Below, piece by piece: positions 8,260-18,400 of a stretch of DNA of 64,000 nt (the first letter of the stretch is position 1; each line of letters starts with the position of its first letter). A program made the translations under genes and the position numbers. Below the pieces are notes generated by a model. That model saw only the letters and a list, made by a program, of their open reading frames with translations, was not told where the DNA came from and searched no databases. The DNA is from Pseudoduganella namucuonensis (lineage in GTDB: Bacteria; Pseudomonadota; Gammaproteobacteria; Burkholderiales; Burkholderiaceae_D), in contig NZ_FPBO01000021.1 of assembly GCF_900116645.1 (NCBI RefSeq), positions 1 to 64,000 of the forward strand, read 5' to 3'.

Positions 8260-10370
8260 CACGGCCGCGCCATGCCGGCCGCGCCGGCCCGCGCCGCCAC
8301 GCGGGACAGCCAGCCGGGCGGCGACGCCGTCGCCAGCGGCGGTGCCGCGGGCGCCGCGCCGGGCGCCACGGCCTGGCACTGGATGCGCTGCTCGCGCAGC
8401 CGGGCGCAGGCGATCTCCGCCTCGGCGCCGCTGGCGAAGCCGGCCACGAAGACCCTCAGTCCGGCGCCGCCGCCCGGCTGGGTGCGCGAGAGCAGCTGGC
8501 GTTGCGCCATCAGGTCGGGGAAGCGCTGCAACAGGTCGCGCCAGGCGCGCGCGACGGCGGCCGCGTCGGCCACACTGGCCAATTCAAGCTGCCAGCCCGC
8601 GCCAGCCTGGGCCTGGGCCTGGGCCTGGGCTGGGGCCTGGGCCTGCGCTTGCACCGGCGCCGAGGCCGGAGCCAGAGCCGGGACCTGCGCCGCCGAACCC
8701 TGGCCCGGCGCGGCGGCCGCGCCGACCGCGGGCTGCGCGGGGCCGGAGGCCACCTCCCCGCCCTGCGCGGCGGACTGCGGGCGCTTGCCCCGTCCCGGCA
8801 ACGGCGCGGCGTCCGCCACGCCACCGCCCAGCGCGGTGAACAGATTGACCAGGCCGCGGTAGCGTTGCAGGTCGATGTTGTGCTGCTCGTCCAGATTGCG
8901 GTGGTAGGTGCGTTCCGTGTCGAGCAGCAGCAGGTGGTCGATGGCGCCGGCCTGGTAGGACTCACGGCTGTAGTCCCAGGCGCGGCGCGACGCCTGCGCC
9001 GCCTCGCGCTGGGCATCCAGCCGCTGCCTGCTCAGCCGTATGGCGTTGAGCGCGTCGTCCACCTCGCGCACGGCGCCGTAGATGACGCGGGCGTAGCCCT
9101 CCACCAGCTCCTCGTGCACGGCGTTGGCGAAATCGACCTCGCGGTCGCGCCGGCCATGGTCGAAAATGGTGGCCGTCAGGCTCGCCACCAGGTTCCAGAA
9201 CAGGGTCTGTGGCTCGAACAGGCGGGAAAAATGCTGGCTGCCGTAGCCTGCCTGCGCCGACAGGTCGAGCGACGGCAGCAGCCGCGTGCGCGCCACATCG
9301 AGATCCGCGTCGGCCGCCAGCAGGCGCGCCTCCATCACGCGGATATCGGGACGGCGCAACAGCAGCGCCGACGGCACGCCGGGCGTCACCGCCGGGAACG
9401 ACAGCGACGCCAGCCCCTTGGCCTCCAGCTTGAGCGCGCCGGGCGCGGCGCCCAGCAGCACGCTGAGGTTGTTCAGCGCCTCGTCGCGCTGCTGTTCCAG
9501 CGCGGGGATGGTGGCCTTCACCGCGTAGACGGCGGCGCGCTGCTGCTCCATGTCGATCACCGTGGCGTCGCCCTTGTCCAGCCGCACCTCGACCGCCGCC
9601 AGCATGTCCGACACGGCGATGTCGGTCTCGCGCGCCACCTGCACGCGATCGTTGAAGGACAGGTAATCGAGGTAGGCGCCCACCACGCTGGCCACCAGGT
9701 TGCGCTGGACGTCGTCGCGCTGGAGGGCGGCGCGCCGCTGCTGCATGTCCGCCGACTCGGCCATGGCCTGCCGCTCGCCCCACACGTCCACGCGCAGGTC
9801 GGCCCGCAGGCCGGCCTGGGACACCGTGCGGGCCGGGGTCCGGCCGCTGGTGACGCCGCCGCCGACGTCGCCGGCGGCGGCCTCGCGGCGCTGTTGCAGC
9901 GTGCCCGTCACCACCGGCAACTGGTCGGACACGGCCTGCTCGGCCCGCGCCCGCGCCTGCCGCACGCGCAGCGTAGCCATGCGCAGGTCCGGATTCCGCT
10001 CCAGCGCCCGCGCCACCAGCCCGTCCAGCTCGGCGCTGCCCAGCGTGCGCCACCACTGCGGCAGCACCTGGTCCAGCGCGCGCGCGCCGGGGCGCGCGGC
10101 CTCCGCGGCGGCGGGCGGCTGGGTGGGCTGCGGGTTTTGCCGCGGGTTTTGCTGTTGGTGCTGCTGGAAAACGGGGGGGACGGGAACAAGCGGAACGTCG
10201 TAGGCCGTGCGCTTGGCCGCGCAGCCTCCCAGCGCGGCGAGGGCCAGCGCGACGCCCAGCGGCGCCCAGCGGGCGCCGCCTGCAAATGCCCGGCCGGGCG
10301 CGCGGGCCTCGGCTGGCGGGGGATCGCCGCATGGCATGCCGCCGCCGCGCCACAGGGAGTTTTTAATCAT
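8259..10370 (-). CDS. TolC/NodT-type outer-membrane factor lipoprotein with C-terminal SPOR-like domain
   Basis: The 703-residue protein starts MIKNSLWRGGG with a long n-region, then a hydrophobic helix ending in the lipobox LGGC (Cys near residue 50). Residues of about 95-490 form two outer-membrane efflux repeats (WWRTLGSAELDGLV and LLRRPDIRVMEARLLAADAD are typical). After a Gln/Ala linker (QAQAQAPAQAQ) the last 120 residues look like a SPOR peptidoglycan-binding fold (WQLELASVADAAAVARAW ... LRVFVAGFASGAEAE). SPOR fused to an outer-membrane factor is unusual and might place the exporter at denuded glycan or the septum. The ATG at 10370 is preferred to an upstream TTG at 10424, though no strong Shine-Dalgarno is seen. 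Confidence 0.88.
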   Translation of the reverse strand: MIKNSLWRGGGMPCGDPPPAEARAPGRAFAGGARWAPLGVALALAALGGCAAKRTAYDVPLVPVPPVFQQHQQQNPRQNPQPTQPPAAAEAARPGARALDQVLPQWWRTLGSAELDGLVARALERNPDLRMATLRVRQARARAEQAVSDQLPVVTGTLQQRREAAAGDVGGGVTSGRTPARTVSQAGLRADLRVDVWGERQAMAESADMQQRRAALQRDDVQRNLVASVVGAYLDYLSFNDRVQVARETDIAVSDMLAAVEVRLDKGDATVIDMEQQRAAVYAVKATIPALEQQRDEALNNLSVLLGAAPGALKLEAKGLASLSFPAVTPGVPSALLLRRPDIRVMEARLLAADADLDVARTRLLPSLDLSAQAGYGSQHFSRLFEPQTLFWNLVASLTATIFDHGRRDREVDFANAVHEELVEGYARVIYGAVREVDDALNAIRLSRQRLDAQREAAQASRRAWDYSRESYQAGAIDHLLLLDTERTYHRNLDEQHNIDLQRYRGLVNLFTALGGGVADAAPLPGRGKRPQSAAQGGEVASGPAQPAVGAAAAPGQGSAAQVPALAPASAPVQAQAQAPAQAQAQAQAGAGWQLELASVADAAAVARAWRDLLQRFPDLMAQRQLLSRTQPGGGAGLRVFVAGFASGAEAEIACARLREQRIQCQAVAPGAAPAAPPLATASPPGWLSRVAARAGAAGMARP

Positions 10371-10438
10371 GGGCTGCCGGTACCGCGGAGAAGCGCGGCC
10401 ATACTCATCAATATAGAGTGACAAACGATATCGACATT

Positions 10439-10467
10439 AGCATAGTTCGCCTCTATCCCTCAAGCAA
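10439..10467 (-). promoter_or_regulatory. Candidate sigma-70 promoter of the type I secretion operon
   Basis: On the minus strand TTGCTT and TATGCT are separated by 17 bp, in the gap between prfH and the outer-membrane factor gene. Transcription would start about 60 bp before the ATG at 10370. Seen by eye only. Confidence 0.4.
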
Positions 10468-10509
10468 TTCGTCCTGGACGGCCATCCCCTGCCCGGTTAT
10501 GGGCTTGCT

Positions 10510-11166
10510 TTACGAGCTTGCTTGCAACACTTCCGGCCCCGACGCCTCGATGAAGCTCTTGCCCACGAAGGTGCGGCGCGCGTTGCCGCGCTCCACCCGC
10601 GTGTGCAGCGCGCGGCGCGCCGCCTGCCCGGCCTGGCCGCGCCCGGCCTCCACCGCCGCCAGCTTGCCCGCCAGCAGGGAGGCGGCCAGCCGCTTGTTGG
10701 CCAACTGGCTGCGCTGGGCCTGCACCTTCACCGACAAGCCGCTGGCGATATGCGTGGCCCGCACCGCGCTGCTGGTCTTGTTCACGTGCTGGCCGCCCGG
10801 ACCCGACGCGCGCATGGCTTCGAAACGGATCTCGCTGTCCGGCAGCGGCTCGGGCGCCTCGTGCACCGCCCCGCCGATGAACCAGTTCTTGCGCCTGTGG
10901 CCGGGCCGGTAGGGACTGTCGCATATCCACACCATGGTGCCGGACCAGTTCCGCGCCAGGCTGCGCGCCATCTGGTTTTCCTCCTTGCTGGCCAGGCCCA
11001 GCAACAGCGAGCTGAAGGTGCCCGGCACGGGGCCGGGTTCCTCCTCCAGCACGTCCACCCTCACGCCGCTCCTCGCGCCCTCGCGCGTGAGCACCTGCAA
11101 GGCGTGCCTCACCGCCAGGCAGCATTCCGCGGGGCCAGTATTGGCCGTCAATTGCAACAAGATCAT
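10510..11166 (-). CDS. prfH: PrfH, peptide chain release factor homologue
   Basis: A 218-residue class I release-factor-like protein. It has the catalytic GGQ motif in GPGGQHVNKTSSAVRATH (about residues 120-137) and a basic C-terminus, but is shorter than RF1/RF2 and lacks their codon-recognition domain. The ATG at 11166 overlaps the rtcB stop codon (TGATG), so the pair is one coupled unit. The rtcB-prfH pair is known: PrfH releases peptide from ribosomes with 16S rRNA cut in the decoding centre, and RtcB reseals the break. Assignment rests on the GGQ motif and this neighbour. Confidence 0.9.
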   Translation of the reverse strand: MILLQLTANTGPAECCLAVRHALQVLTREGARSGVRVDVLEEEPGPVPGTFSSLLLGLASKEENQMARSLARNWSGTMVWICDSPYRPGHRRKNWFIGGAVHEAPEPLPDSEIRFEAMRASGPGGQHVNKTSSAVRATHIASGLSVKVQAQRSQLANKRLAASLLAGKLAAVEAGRGQAGQAARRALHTRVERGNARRTFVGKSFIEASGPEVLQASS

Positions 11167-12371
11167 CAGCAGCACTCCCCGCGGGTTTTGTACGTCAGCA
11201 AAGGCTGGAAGCGCGCCACCGCCTCCACCAGGCCGGCCCCGCGCATGCTTTCCAGCACGCTGCCCACGTCCTTGTAGGCTTGCGGCGCCTCCTCGTAAAT
11301 CAGTCCCTTGTCCTCGCAGATCACGCGGCCGCCGAAGGCGGTGCGCGCCAGTTGCGCGGGCGTGGCCTTGCGCTGCAGGCGCTCCTTGCAATCGGTGCGC
11401 ATCCATTTGCGGCCCGCGCCGTGCGCCAGCGATTGCAGGCTGGCGGCGTCCGGCGCCGGCAGCGGCCGCAACAGATGGCTGTAATCGCCGCGCGATCCCG
11501 GCAGCATCACCAGGCCGCGGTCCGACGGATTGGCGCCCTTGCGGTGCAGCCAGCCGGCCTCGCCGTCGATGACGGCGGGCGTCACCAGGTTGTGGTCCAC
11601 GTCCAGCGCCATTTCGCCTTCCGTGCGCAGGCGTTGCAGCACGCGCAGGGCGATCAGGCGCCGGTTCAGGTGCGCGTAGGCCAGCGCGGCGTCGTGCCGC
11701 CGCAGGTAGTCCCGCGCCTCCGGCGTGTCCTGCTCCAGGCCAGCGTGGCTGTGGCGGTCCACGTGCTGGCGCAGCACGACCTGCCCCAAGCCGCGCGAGC
11801 CGCTGTGCACCAGCAGTTGCAGCCGCTTGGCGTGCAGGCCGGCGCCGTCGAACAGTTCCTGGTTCTCGACGCCGGCCACCGACTGCAGCTCGACGAAGTG
11901 GTTGCCCAGGCCGATGGTGCCCAGCGACCGCATGCTGGAGGCGTCCAGCCCGGCGGCGGCCAGTTCGCGCTCCAGCGCCGCCAGGCTGTCGCCGATGGCG
12001 CCGCCCGACGCGCCTTGCAGCCCATCCATGCGCGCCAGTTCGGCGTCGTCCGGCGGCGCGTCCAGGTTGCCGATTTGCTTGTCGAGCTTGTCCAGCTTGA
12101 CCTTGCCCGCGACCAGGCCGGTCTGCCACAGGCCGACGCCGCAGCCGATGTCGCCGCCGCACAGCGCGGGGTAGAAACGGCCGACCGAGAAGAACGACGC
12201 GCCGACGGGATAGCCGCGGCCCGGGTGCAAGTCAGGCAGTCCAACCACCCGGCGCATGCCGGACAATTGGGAAGTGGTCTGGAGCTGTTGCAGCGCAGCG
12301 CCTTCCAGCCACAGGTCGTCCGACGCCACGACGGATGCGCGGTCGGACAGAATGCGAATGAATTTGCCCAT
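11166..12371 (-). CDS. rtcB: RtcB-family RNA 3'-phosphate/5'-OH ligase
   Basis: The 401-residue enzyme joins RNA ends using GTP and manganese. Family motifs are present: GGDIGCGVG with the metal-binding Cys (near residue 96), GLGNHFVELQ, HSGSRGLG, and SLAHGAGRKW holding the His that is guanylylated. It is the shorter RtcB type typically paired with PrfH, and prfH follows directly with a stop/start overlap. The Shine-Dalgarno is GGAAATAAAG before ATG 12371. No rtcR or rtcA is next to it, and I found no convincing -24/-12 promoter upstream, so control by sigma-54 is not supported here. Confidence 0.93.
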   Translation of the reverse strand: MGKFIRILSDRASVVASDDLWLEGAALQQLQTTSQLSGMRRVVGLPDLHPGRGYPVGASFFSVGRFYPALCGGDIGCGVGLWQTGLVAGKVKLDKLDKQIGNLDAPPDDAELARMDGLQGASGGAIGDSLAALERELAAAGLDASSMRSLGTIGLGNHFVELQSVAGVENQELFDGAGLHAKRLQLLVHSGSRGLGQVVLRQHVDRHSHAGLEQDTPEARDYLRRHDAALAYAHLNRRLIALRVLQRLRTEGEMALDVDHNLVTPAVIDGEAGWLHRKGANPSDRGLVMLPGSRGDYSHLLRPLPAPDAASLQSLAHGAGRKWMRTDCKERLQRKATPAQLARTAFGGRVICEDKGLIYEEAPQAYKDVGSVLESMRGAGLVEAVARFQPLLTYKTRGECC

Positions 12372-12428
12372 TCTTTATTTCCATGTGTGGTCCTTGGAAA
12401 TGGGCGCTGGGGCGACGCGGCGCTGTCG

Positions 12429-12497
12429 TTAACTCGATGCGTTGCGCGTGCGGGATTCCAGGCCCACCGAAGTAGTCGTCTTTCGTGCAGCAATCAT
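12429..12497 (-). CDS. Possible 22-residue small ORF upstream of rtcB
   Basis: An AAAGGAGT Shine-Dalgarno, very close to consensus, precedes an ATG that opens a 22-codon frame (MIAARKTTTSVGLESRTRNA...) ending TAA 58 bp before rtcB. The start signal is stronger than that of rtcB itself. It could be a leader peptide or the remnant of a lost gene. I recognise no family, and length alone cannot show that it is translated. Confidence 0.35.
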   Translation of the reverse strand: MIAARKTTTSVGLESRTRNASS

Positions 12498-12575
12498 CGT
12501 TGACTCCTTTCGTTCGGTGGCACTGGTTGAGGGGATGTCTACATTATCGAATTGGCCACGCTTTGGCAAGCACTT

Positions 12576-13034
12576 TTATTGCACCCTGCGCACTTTCGGC
12601 GAACGGTGCGCGCCGGCGATGTCGAGGAAGGTCGCGCCCAGCAGGCCGCGGCGCACCGTCACTGGCGGATCGACGGCGTCGAAGGTGTCGACGCTCTCGT
12701 CGACCACGCGCCATACCTGGCCGTTGGCCAGCTTGATGTTCTGGCCCGGCTCCCAGCCTTCGAACTTGCCGGCGATGCGGGTCTCGAAGCTTTGCAACGG
12801 CCGCTCCTTCGCGGCGGCGGCGGGCGCGCCGAAGGCCGCGATGGCAGCCTCGCGCGCCGCCGGCGCCGGCGCGGCGAGCGCGGAAGCGGTGGCGGCGGCG
12901 CCAATGGGGATCGCGTCGTAACAGGCGGCGCGCGCGGCCACGTCGGCGAGCGCGCGGCAGCGCAGCATGGCGGCGTCGTCGGCCGAGGCGGCGCCGGCGA
13001 CGGTGGATAACAGCAGCAGCGTCAGTATTCTCAT
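12576..13034 (-). CDS. Small exported hypothetical protein
   Basis: 152 residues starting MRILTLLLLSTVAGAASADD, a typical Sec signal peptide with probable cleavage after ASA. The mature part begins with LRCRALADVAARAACYDAIP, a Cys-containing motif common at the start of small proteobacterial periplasmic proteins, then an Ala-rich stretch, then a compact basic C-terminal domain (GQNIKLANGQVWRVVDES). I do not know the function. It is a single gene, divergent from transaldolase. The frame is open further upstream, but the ATG at 13034 gives the signal peptide. Confidence 0.7.
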   Translation of the reverse strand: MRILTLLLLSTVAGAASADDAAMLRCRALADVAARAACYDAIPIGAAATASALAAPAPAAREAAIAAFGAPAAAAKERPLQSFETRIAGKFEGWEPGQNIKLANGQVWRVVDESVDTFDAVDPPVTVRRGLLGATFLDIAGAHRSPKVRRVQ

Positions 13035-13185
13035 CGGGTCCGGCTCCGTGGCGTAGGTTAATAGTGTCGAAATGTTAAAACATTTCGCGCCGCCTGGGCG
13101 ACTTAAAAACGCGGCCAACTTTGTGCTGGGCACACACCTGAATTGTGTACAATGTTCGTTCAGTCCTTAAACTTTCCGCGCAGCC

Positions 13186-14121
13186 ATGAACCAACTAGAA
13201 CAGCTCAAGCAATACACCACCGTTGTTGCCGACACCGGCGATTTCCAGTCGATCAAGGCCTACACGCCGCGCGACGCGACCACCAACCCGTCGCTGATCC
13301 TGAAAGCCGTGCAGAAGGACGAGTACAAGCCGCTGCTGGAAAAGGCCGTGCGCGACAATCCCTCCGCCTCCACCGGCGACATCATCGACCACCTGCTGAT
13401 CGCCTTCGGCACCGAGATCCTGAAAGTGATCCCCGGCCGCGTCTCGACCGAGATCGACGCGCGCCTGTCGTTCGACGTGGAGGGCAACGTGGCCAAGGGC
13501 CGCGAGCTGATCGGCCTGTACGAGAAGGCCGGCATCCCGCGCGAGCGTATCCTGATCAAGATCGCCTCCACCTGGGAGGGCATCCGCGCCGCCGAGATCC
13601 TGGAGAAGGAAGGCATCCGCTGCAACATGACGCTGCTGTTCTCGCTGGCGCAGGCCATCGCCTGCGCCGAGGCGGGCGCGCAACTGATCTCGCCGTTCGT
13701 CGGCCGCATCTACGACTGGTTCAAGAAGAGCACCGGCATCGACTACATGGGCGCCGAGGACCCGGGCGTGCAGTCGGTCAAGCGCATCTACAACTACTAC
13801 CGCAAGTTCGGCTACGACACCGAGGTGATGGGCGCCAGCTTCCGCAACACCAGCCAGATCCTGGAACTGGCCGGCTGCGACCTGCTGACCATCAGCCCGG
13901 ACCTGCTGCAAACCTTGGCCGACACCAACGCCCCGGTCGAGCGCAAGCTGAGCGCGGACGGCGGCAACACCTCCGGCATCATCAAGATGTCGGTCGATGA
14001 AAAGACCTTCCGCTTCATGCTGAACGAGGACGCGATGGCGACCGAGAAACTGGCCGAGGGCATCCGCGCCTTCTGCGCCGATTCCGGCAAGCTGAAACAG
14101 ATCATTTCGGCCATGCGCTAA
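13186..14121 (+). CDS. tal: Transaldolase
   Basis: A 311-residue TalB-type transaldolase of the non-oxidative pentose phosphate pathway. It moves a dihydroxyacetone unit between sugar phosphates. Visible signatures are DATTNPSLILKA near residue 30, the Schiff-base lysine in ERILIKIASTWEGIRAAE (about residue 125), NMTLLFSLAQA and SPFVGRIYDW. Length fits the family. It is monocistronic, followed by an intrinsic terminator at 14150. A TACAAT hexamer about 35 bp before the ATG may be the -10. Confidence 0.97.
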   Translation: MNQLEQLKQYTTVVADTGDFQSIKAYTPRDATTNPSLILKAVQKDEYKPLLEKAVRDNPSASTGDIIDHLLIAFGTEILKVIPGRVSTEIDARLSFDVEGNVAKGRELIGLYEKAGIPRERILIKIASTWEGIRAAEILEKEGIRCNMTLLFSLAQAIACAEAGAQLISPFVGRIYDWFKKSTGIDYMGAEDPGVQSVKRIYNYYRKFGYDTEVMGASFRNTSQILELAGCDLLTISPDLLQTLADTNAPVERKLSADGGNTSGIIKMSVDEKTFRFMLNEDAMATEKLAEGIRAFCADSGKLKQIISAMR

Positions 14122-14149
14122 GCGTTCCGCGTACCCGGCGGCACCCCGG

Positions 14150-14175
14150 AGCCGGCCATGAGCCGGCTTTATTTT
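14150..14175 (+). terminator. Intrinsic terminator after tal
   Basis: A 7-bp stem AGCCGGC/GCCGGCT with a 5-nt loop is followed by TTTATTTT, just after the transaldolase stop codon. Confidence 0.75.
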
Positions 14176-14253
14176 CATAACAAAACGTTACAATTGTCTC
14201 TGATATACAATGGCCGGCACCGCATTTGCCCCATTGAAAACACAGAGACATCC

Positions 14254-15432
14254 ATGAGATCAGTCCCTCGCCGCACCCCTCTCGCGATCGCGATCATCAC
14301 CCTGGCGCTGCTGGCCGCCTGCGGCAAGAAGGACGACAAACCGGCCGGTCCGCCGCCACCGCCCAAGGTCGCCGTCCACACCGTCACCGCCTCCACCCTC
14401 ACCCTCTCCTCCGAACTGCCGGGCCGCCTCGAGGCCTCGCGCGTGGCGCAGGTGCGCGCCCGCACGCCCGGCATCGTGCTGCGGCGCGTGTACAAGGAGG
14501 GTAGCGACGTGAAGGCGGGCGACCTGCTGTTCCGCATCGACCCGGCCCAGTTCCAGGCCACGTACGACAGCGCGCAGGCCGCCGTCGCCAAGGCCGAAGC
14601 CAACCTGGCGCAGGCCGAGCTGAAGGTCAGGCGCTATCGCCCGCTGCTGGACGCGCAGGCCGTCAGCCGGCAGGAGTTCGACGACGCCGTCACCGCGCAG
14701 AAGCAGGCCGCCGCCGACCTGGCCACCGCCCGCGCCACGCGCCAGAGCGCCGGCCTGACCCTGGGCTACGCCACCGTGACCGCGCCCATCTCCGGCCGCG
14801 TGGGCCGCGCGCTGGTCACCGAGGGCGCCCTGGTGGGCCAGGGCGAGGCGACGCCCATGGCCACCGTGCAGACGCTGGACCCGATCTACGTGACCATCAC
14901 GCAATCGTCCACCGAGGTGCTGAAGCTGCAGCGCGCGCTGGCCGCCGGCAAGCTGAAGGCGGCCGACGGCGGCGGCGCCGCGAAAGTCACCCTGGTGACC
15001 GAGGACGGCCAGCCCTACCCGCAATCGGGCAAGCTGCTGTTCTCCGACGTGGCGGTGGACGAGACCACCGGCTCGGTGGCGATGCGGGCCGAGTTCCCGA
15101 ATCCGAAACGCACGCTGCTGCCCGGCATGTACGTGCGCGCCCGCCTGGAGCAGGCGGTCGACGAGGCGGCCATCACGGTGCCGCAGCAGGCCGTGGTGCG
15201 CGGCCCGGAGGGCGCCACCGTGATGGTGGTGGGCGCCGACAACAAGGTCAGCGCCGTGCCGGTGAAGGCCGACGCGGCGCAGGACGGCAGCTGGATCGTC
15301 AGCTCCGGCCTGAAGGGCGGCGAGCGCGTCATCGTGGAGGGCTTCCAGAAGGCCAAGCCGGGCGGCACCGTCACGCCGACGCCGTGGCAGGCGCCGGGCG
15401 CGAATCCAGCGCCCGCCGGCGCCGGCAAGTAG
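14254..15432 (+). CDS. RND efflux periplasmic adaptor lipoprotein (AcrA/MexA type)
   Basis: The 392-residue adaptor starts MRSVPRRTPLAIAI with a lipobox ending LLAAC (Cys near residue 22). The family order is clear: lipoyl-like halves around ELPGRLEASRVAQVRARTPG and TVTAPISGRVGRALVTEGALVG, a coiled hairpin between them, then beta-barrel and membrane-proximal domains with GMYVRARLEQAV. It is the first gene of a three-gene tripartite efflux operon, with the pump starting 12 bp after its stop. No local regulator gene is adjacent. Confidence 0.95.
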   Translation: MRSVPRRTPLAIAIITLALLAACGKKDDKPAGPPPPPKVAVHTVTASTLTLSSELPGRLEASRVAQVRARTPGIVLRRVYKEGSDVKAGDLLFRIDPAQFQATYDSAQAAVAKAEANLAQAELKVRRYRPLLDAQAVSRQEFDDAVTAQKQAAADLATARATRQSAGLTLGYATVTAPISGRVGRALVTEGALVGQGEATPMATVQTLDPIYVTITQSSTEVLKLQRALAAGKLKAADGGGAAKVTLVTEDGQPYPQSGKLLFSDVAVDETTGSVAMRAEFPNPKRTLLPGMYVRARLEQAVDEAAITVPQQAVVRGPEGATVMVVGADNKVSAVPVKADAAQDGSWIVSSGLKGGERVIVEGFQKAKPGGTVTPTPWQAPGANPAPAGAGK

Positions 15433-15444
15433 GCGGGAGCTCGA

Positions 15445-18400
15445 ATGGCAAAATTCTTCATCGACCGCCCCGTGTTCGCGTGGGTGATCGCGCTCTTCAT
15501 CCTGCTGGGCGGCGCGCTCTCCATCACCATGCTGCCGGTGGCCCAGTACCCGACCATCGCCCCGCCGTCCATCGTCATCACCGCCAACTATCCCGGCGCC
15601 ACCGCGCAGGTGCTCGACGACGCGGTCACCAGCGTGATCGAACAGGAGATGAACGGCGCCGACGGCCTGCAGTACGTCGAATCGCAAAGCGAGGCGAACG
15701 GCTCGGTCAACATCACCGTGACCTTCCAGCCCGGCACCAATCCCGACCTGGCCGCGGTGGACGTGCAGAACCGCATCAAGCGGGTGGAGTCGCGCCTGCC
15801 GCAGGCCGTCACGCAGCAGGGCGTGCAGGTCAACAAGGCGCGCAGCAACATCCTGATGTTCGTGGGCGCCTCCTCCAGCGACGGCAAGATGGACCCGGCC
15901 GCCATCGGCGACTACCTGGCCCGCAACGTCGTCAACGAGATCAAGCGCCTGCCGGGCGTGGGCCAGGCCCAGTTGTTCGGCACCGAGCGCGCGATGCGGG
16001 TCTGGGTCGACCCGGCCAAGCTGGTGGGCTACAAGCTGACCATGGCCGACGTCACCGCCGCGATCCGCGCGCAGAACGCGCAGGTGTCGGCCGGCACGGT
16101 GGGCGACCTGCCCGCGCCGCGGTCGCAGACCTACTCCGCGCCGGTGGTGGTGCAGGGCCAGCTCACCTCCCCCGAGGAATTCGCCAAGGTGGTGCTGCGC
16201 GCCGCCGGCAGCGGCGCCGTGGTGCGCCTGGGCGACGTGGCCCGCATCGAAATGGCCGGCGCCAACTCCAACATCAGCGCGCGCCTGAACGGCAAGCCCT
16301 TCGTCGCCATCGCCGTGCAGCAGTCGCTGACCGGCAACGCGCTGGCCACCGCCAACCTGGTGCGCGCCAAGATGGACGAGCTGTCCAAGTTCTTCCCGCC
16401 CGGCCTGACCTACACCGTCCCCTACGACACCTCGCTGTTCGTCAAGATCTCCATCGAGGAGGTGGTCAAGACGCTGCTGGAGGCGGTGCTGCTGGTGTTC
16501 ATCGTGATGTACGTGTTCCTGCAGAACTTCCGCTACACGCTGATTCCGACCATCGTGGTGCCGGTCGCGCTGCTGGGCACCTTCGCCGTGATGCAGGTGG
16601 CCGGCTTCTCCATCAACGTGCTGACCATGTTCGGCATGGTGCTGGCGATCGGCATCCTGGTCGACGACGCCATCGTGGTGGTGGAGAACGTGGAACGCAT
16701 CATGAGCGAAGAGGGGCTGTCGCCGCGCGAGGCCACGCGCAAGGCCATGTCGCAGATCACCGGCGCCATCATCGGCATCACGCTGGTGCTGATCGCCGTG
16801 TTCATCCCGATGGCCTTCTTCGGCGGCGCGGTGGGCGCGATCTACCGCCAGTTCTCGCTGTCCATGGTGTCGGCCATGGTGTTCTCCGCCCTGATGGCGC
16901 TGACGCTCACGCCCGCGCTGTGCGCCACCATCCTCAAGCCGGTGCAGGCCGGCCACCACCACGAGAAGCGCGGCTTCTTCGGCTGGTTCAACCGCCGCTT
17001 CGCCGTCACCGCCGCCGGCTACCAGGGCATGATCGCGAGGATACTGACCCGCACCGGCCGCTACATGCTGATCTTCGCGCTGATCTGCGGCGTGGTGGCG
17101 TGGCTGTACGCGCGCCTGCCCTCCTCCTTCCTGCCGAACGAGGACCAGGGCTACATCATCACCAACGTGCAGCTGCCGCCCGGTGCCTCCAAGAGCCGCA
17201 CCGAGGCGGTGCTGAACAAGGTGGAGGAGTATCTGAGCAAGCAGCCCGGCGTGGCGCGCACCATCGCCGTGGCGGGCTTCAGCTTCTCCGGCAACGGCCA
17301 GAACGCCGGCCTGGTGTTCGTGCCGCTGAAGGACTGGAGCGAGCGCGGGCCGGAGGACGCGGCCGAGAAGATCGCCGGCCGCGCCTTCGGCGCGCTGTCC
17401 GGCATCCCGGACGCCATCGTCTTCCCGCTCAGCCCTCCGCCCATCCGCGAGCTGGGCAACGCCACCGGCATCACCGCGCGCCTGCAGGACCGCAGCTCGC
17501 AGGGCCACGCCGCGCTGATCGCCGCGCGCAACGAGCTGATGGGTCTGGCCGCCAAGAGCCCCGTGTTCAAAACCCTGCGCCCCGAGGGCCTGGAGGACGC
17601 GCCGCTGCTGCAGCTCGACATCGACCGCGACAAGGCCAACGCGCTTGGCGTGGCCTTCGCCGACATCAACAGCGCGCTGTCCGTGGCGCTGGGCTCGAGC
17701 TACGTGAACGACTTCACCAGCGGCGGGCGCCAGCAGCGCGTGATCGTGCAGGCCGACGCGCCGCGGCGCATGCAGCCGGAGGACATCCTGCGCCTGCACG
17801 TGCGCGGCGCCAGCGGCTCCATGGTGCCGCTGTCCTCCTTCACCAACGCGCGCTGGATCACCGGCGCGGTGCAGCTGGTGCGCTACAACGGCTACCCCGC
17901 CATCAAGCTGACCGGCGACGCGGCCCCCGGCCGCAGCACCGGCGAGGCCATGGACGAACTGGAACGGCTGGCGCGACAGCTGCCGCCCGGCTTCGGCATC
18001 GAATGGACCGGCCAATCGCTGGAGGAGAAAACCTCCGGCTCGCAGGCGCCCGCGCTGTTCGCGCTGTCCATGCTGGCGGCCTTCCTGGTGCTGGCCGCGC
18101 TGTACGAGAGCGAATCGATCCCGGTGGCGGTGCTGCTGGTGGTGCCGCTGGGCGTGCTCGGCGCGCTGCTGGGCGCCACCCTGCGCGACCTGTCGAACGA
18201 CGTCTACTTCAAGGTCGGGCTGATCGCCATCATCGGCCTGTCGGCGAAGAACGCGATCCTGATCATCGAATTCGCCAAGGACCTGCAGGCGCAGGGCAAG
18301 GGGCTGATCGAATCGACGCTGGAAGCGGTGCACCTGCGCTTCCGCCCCATCATCATGACCTCGCTCGCCTTCATCCTCGGCGTGCTGCCGCTGGTGATCG

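Noticed and set aside
6196..8862. An 888-residue plus-strand frame
   Set aside because: Antisense to the exporter, regulator and outer-membrane genes; no domain recognised.
12540..12600. A TGGCA...TTGCA pair suggesting a sigma-54 promoter near rtcB
   Set aside because: The spacing is ten bases instead of six, and it points away from rtcB.
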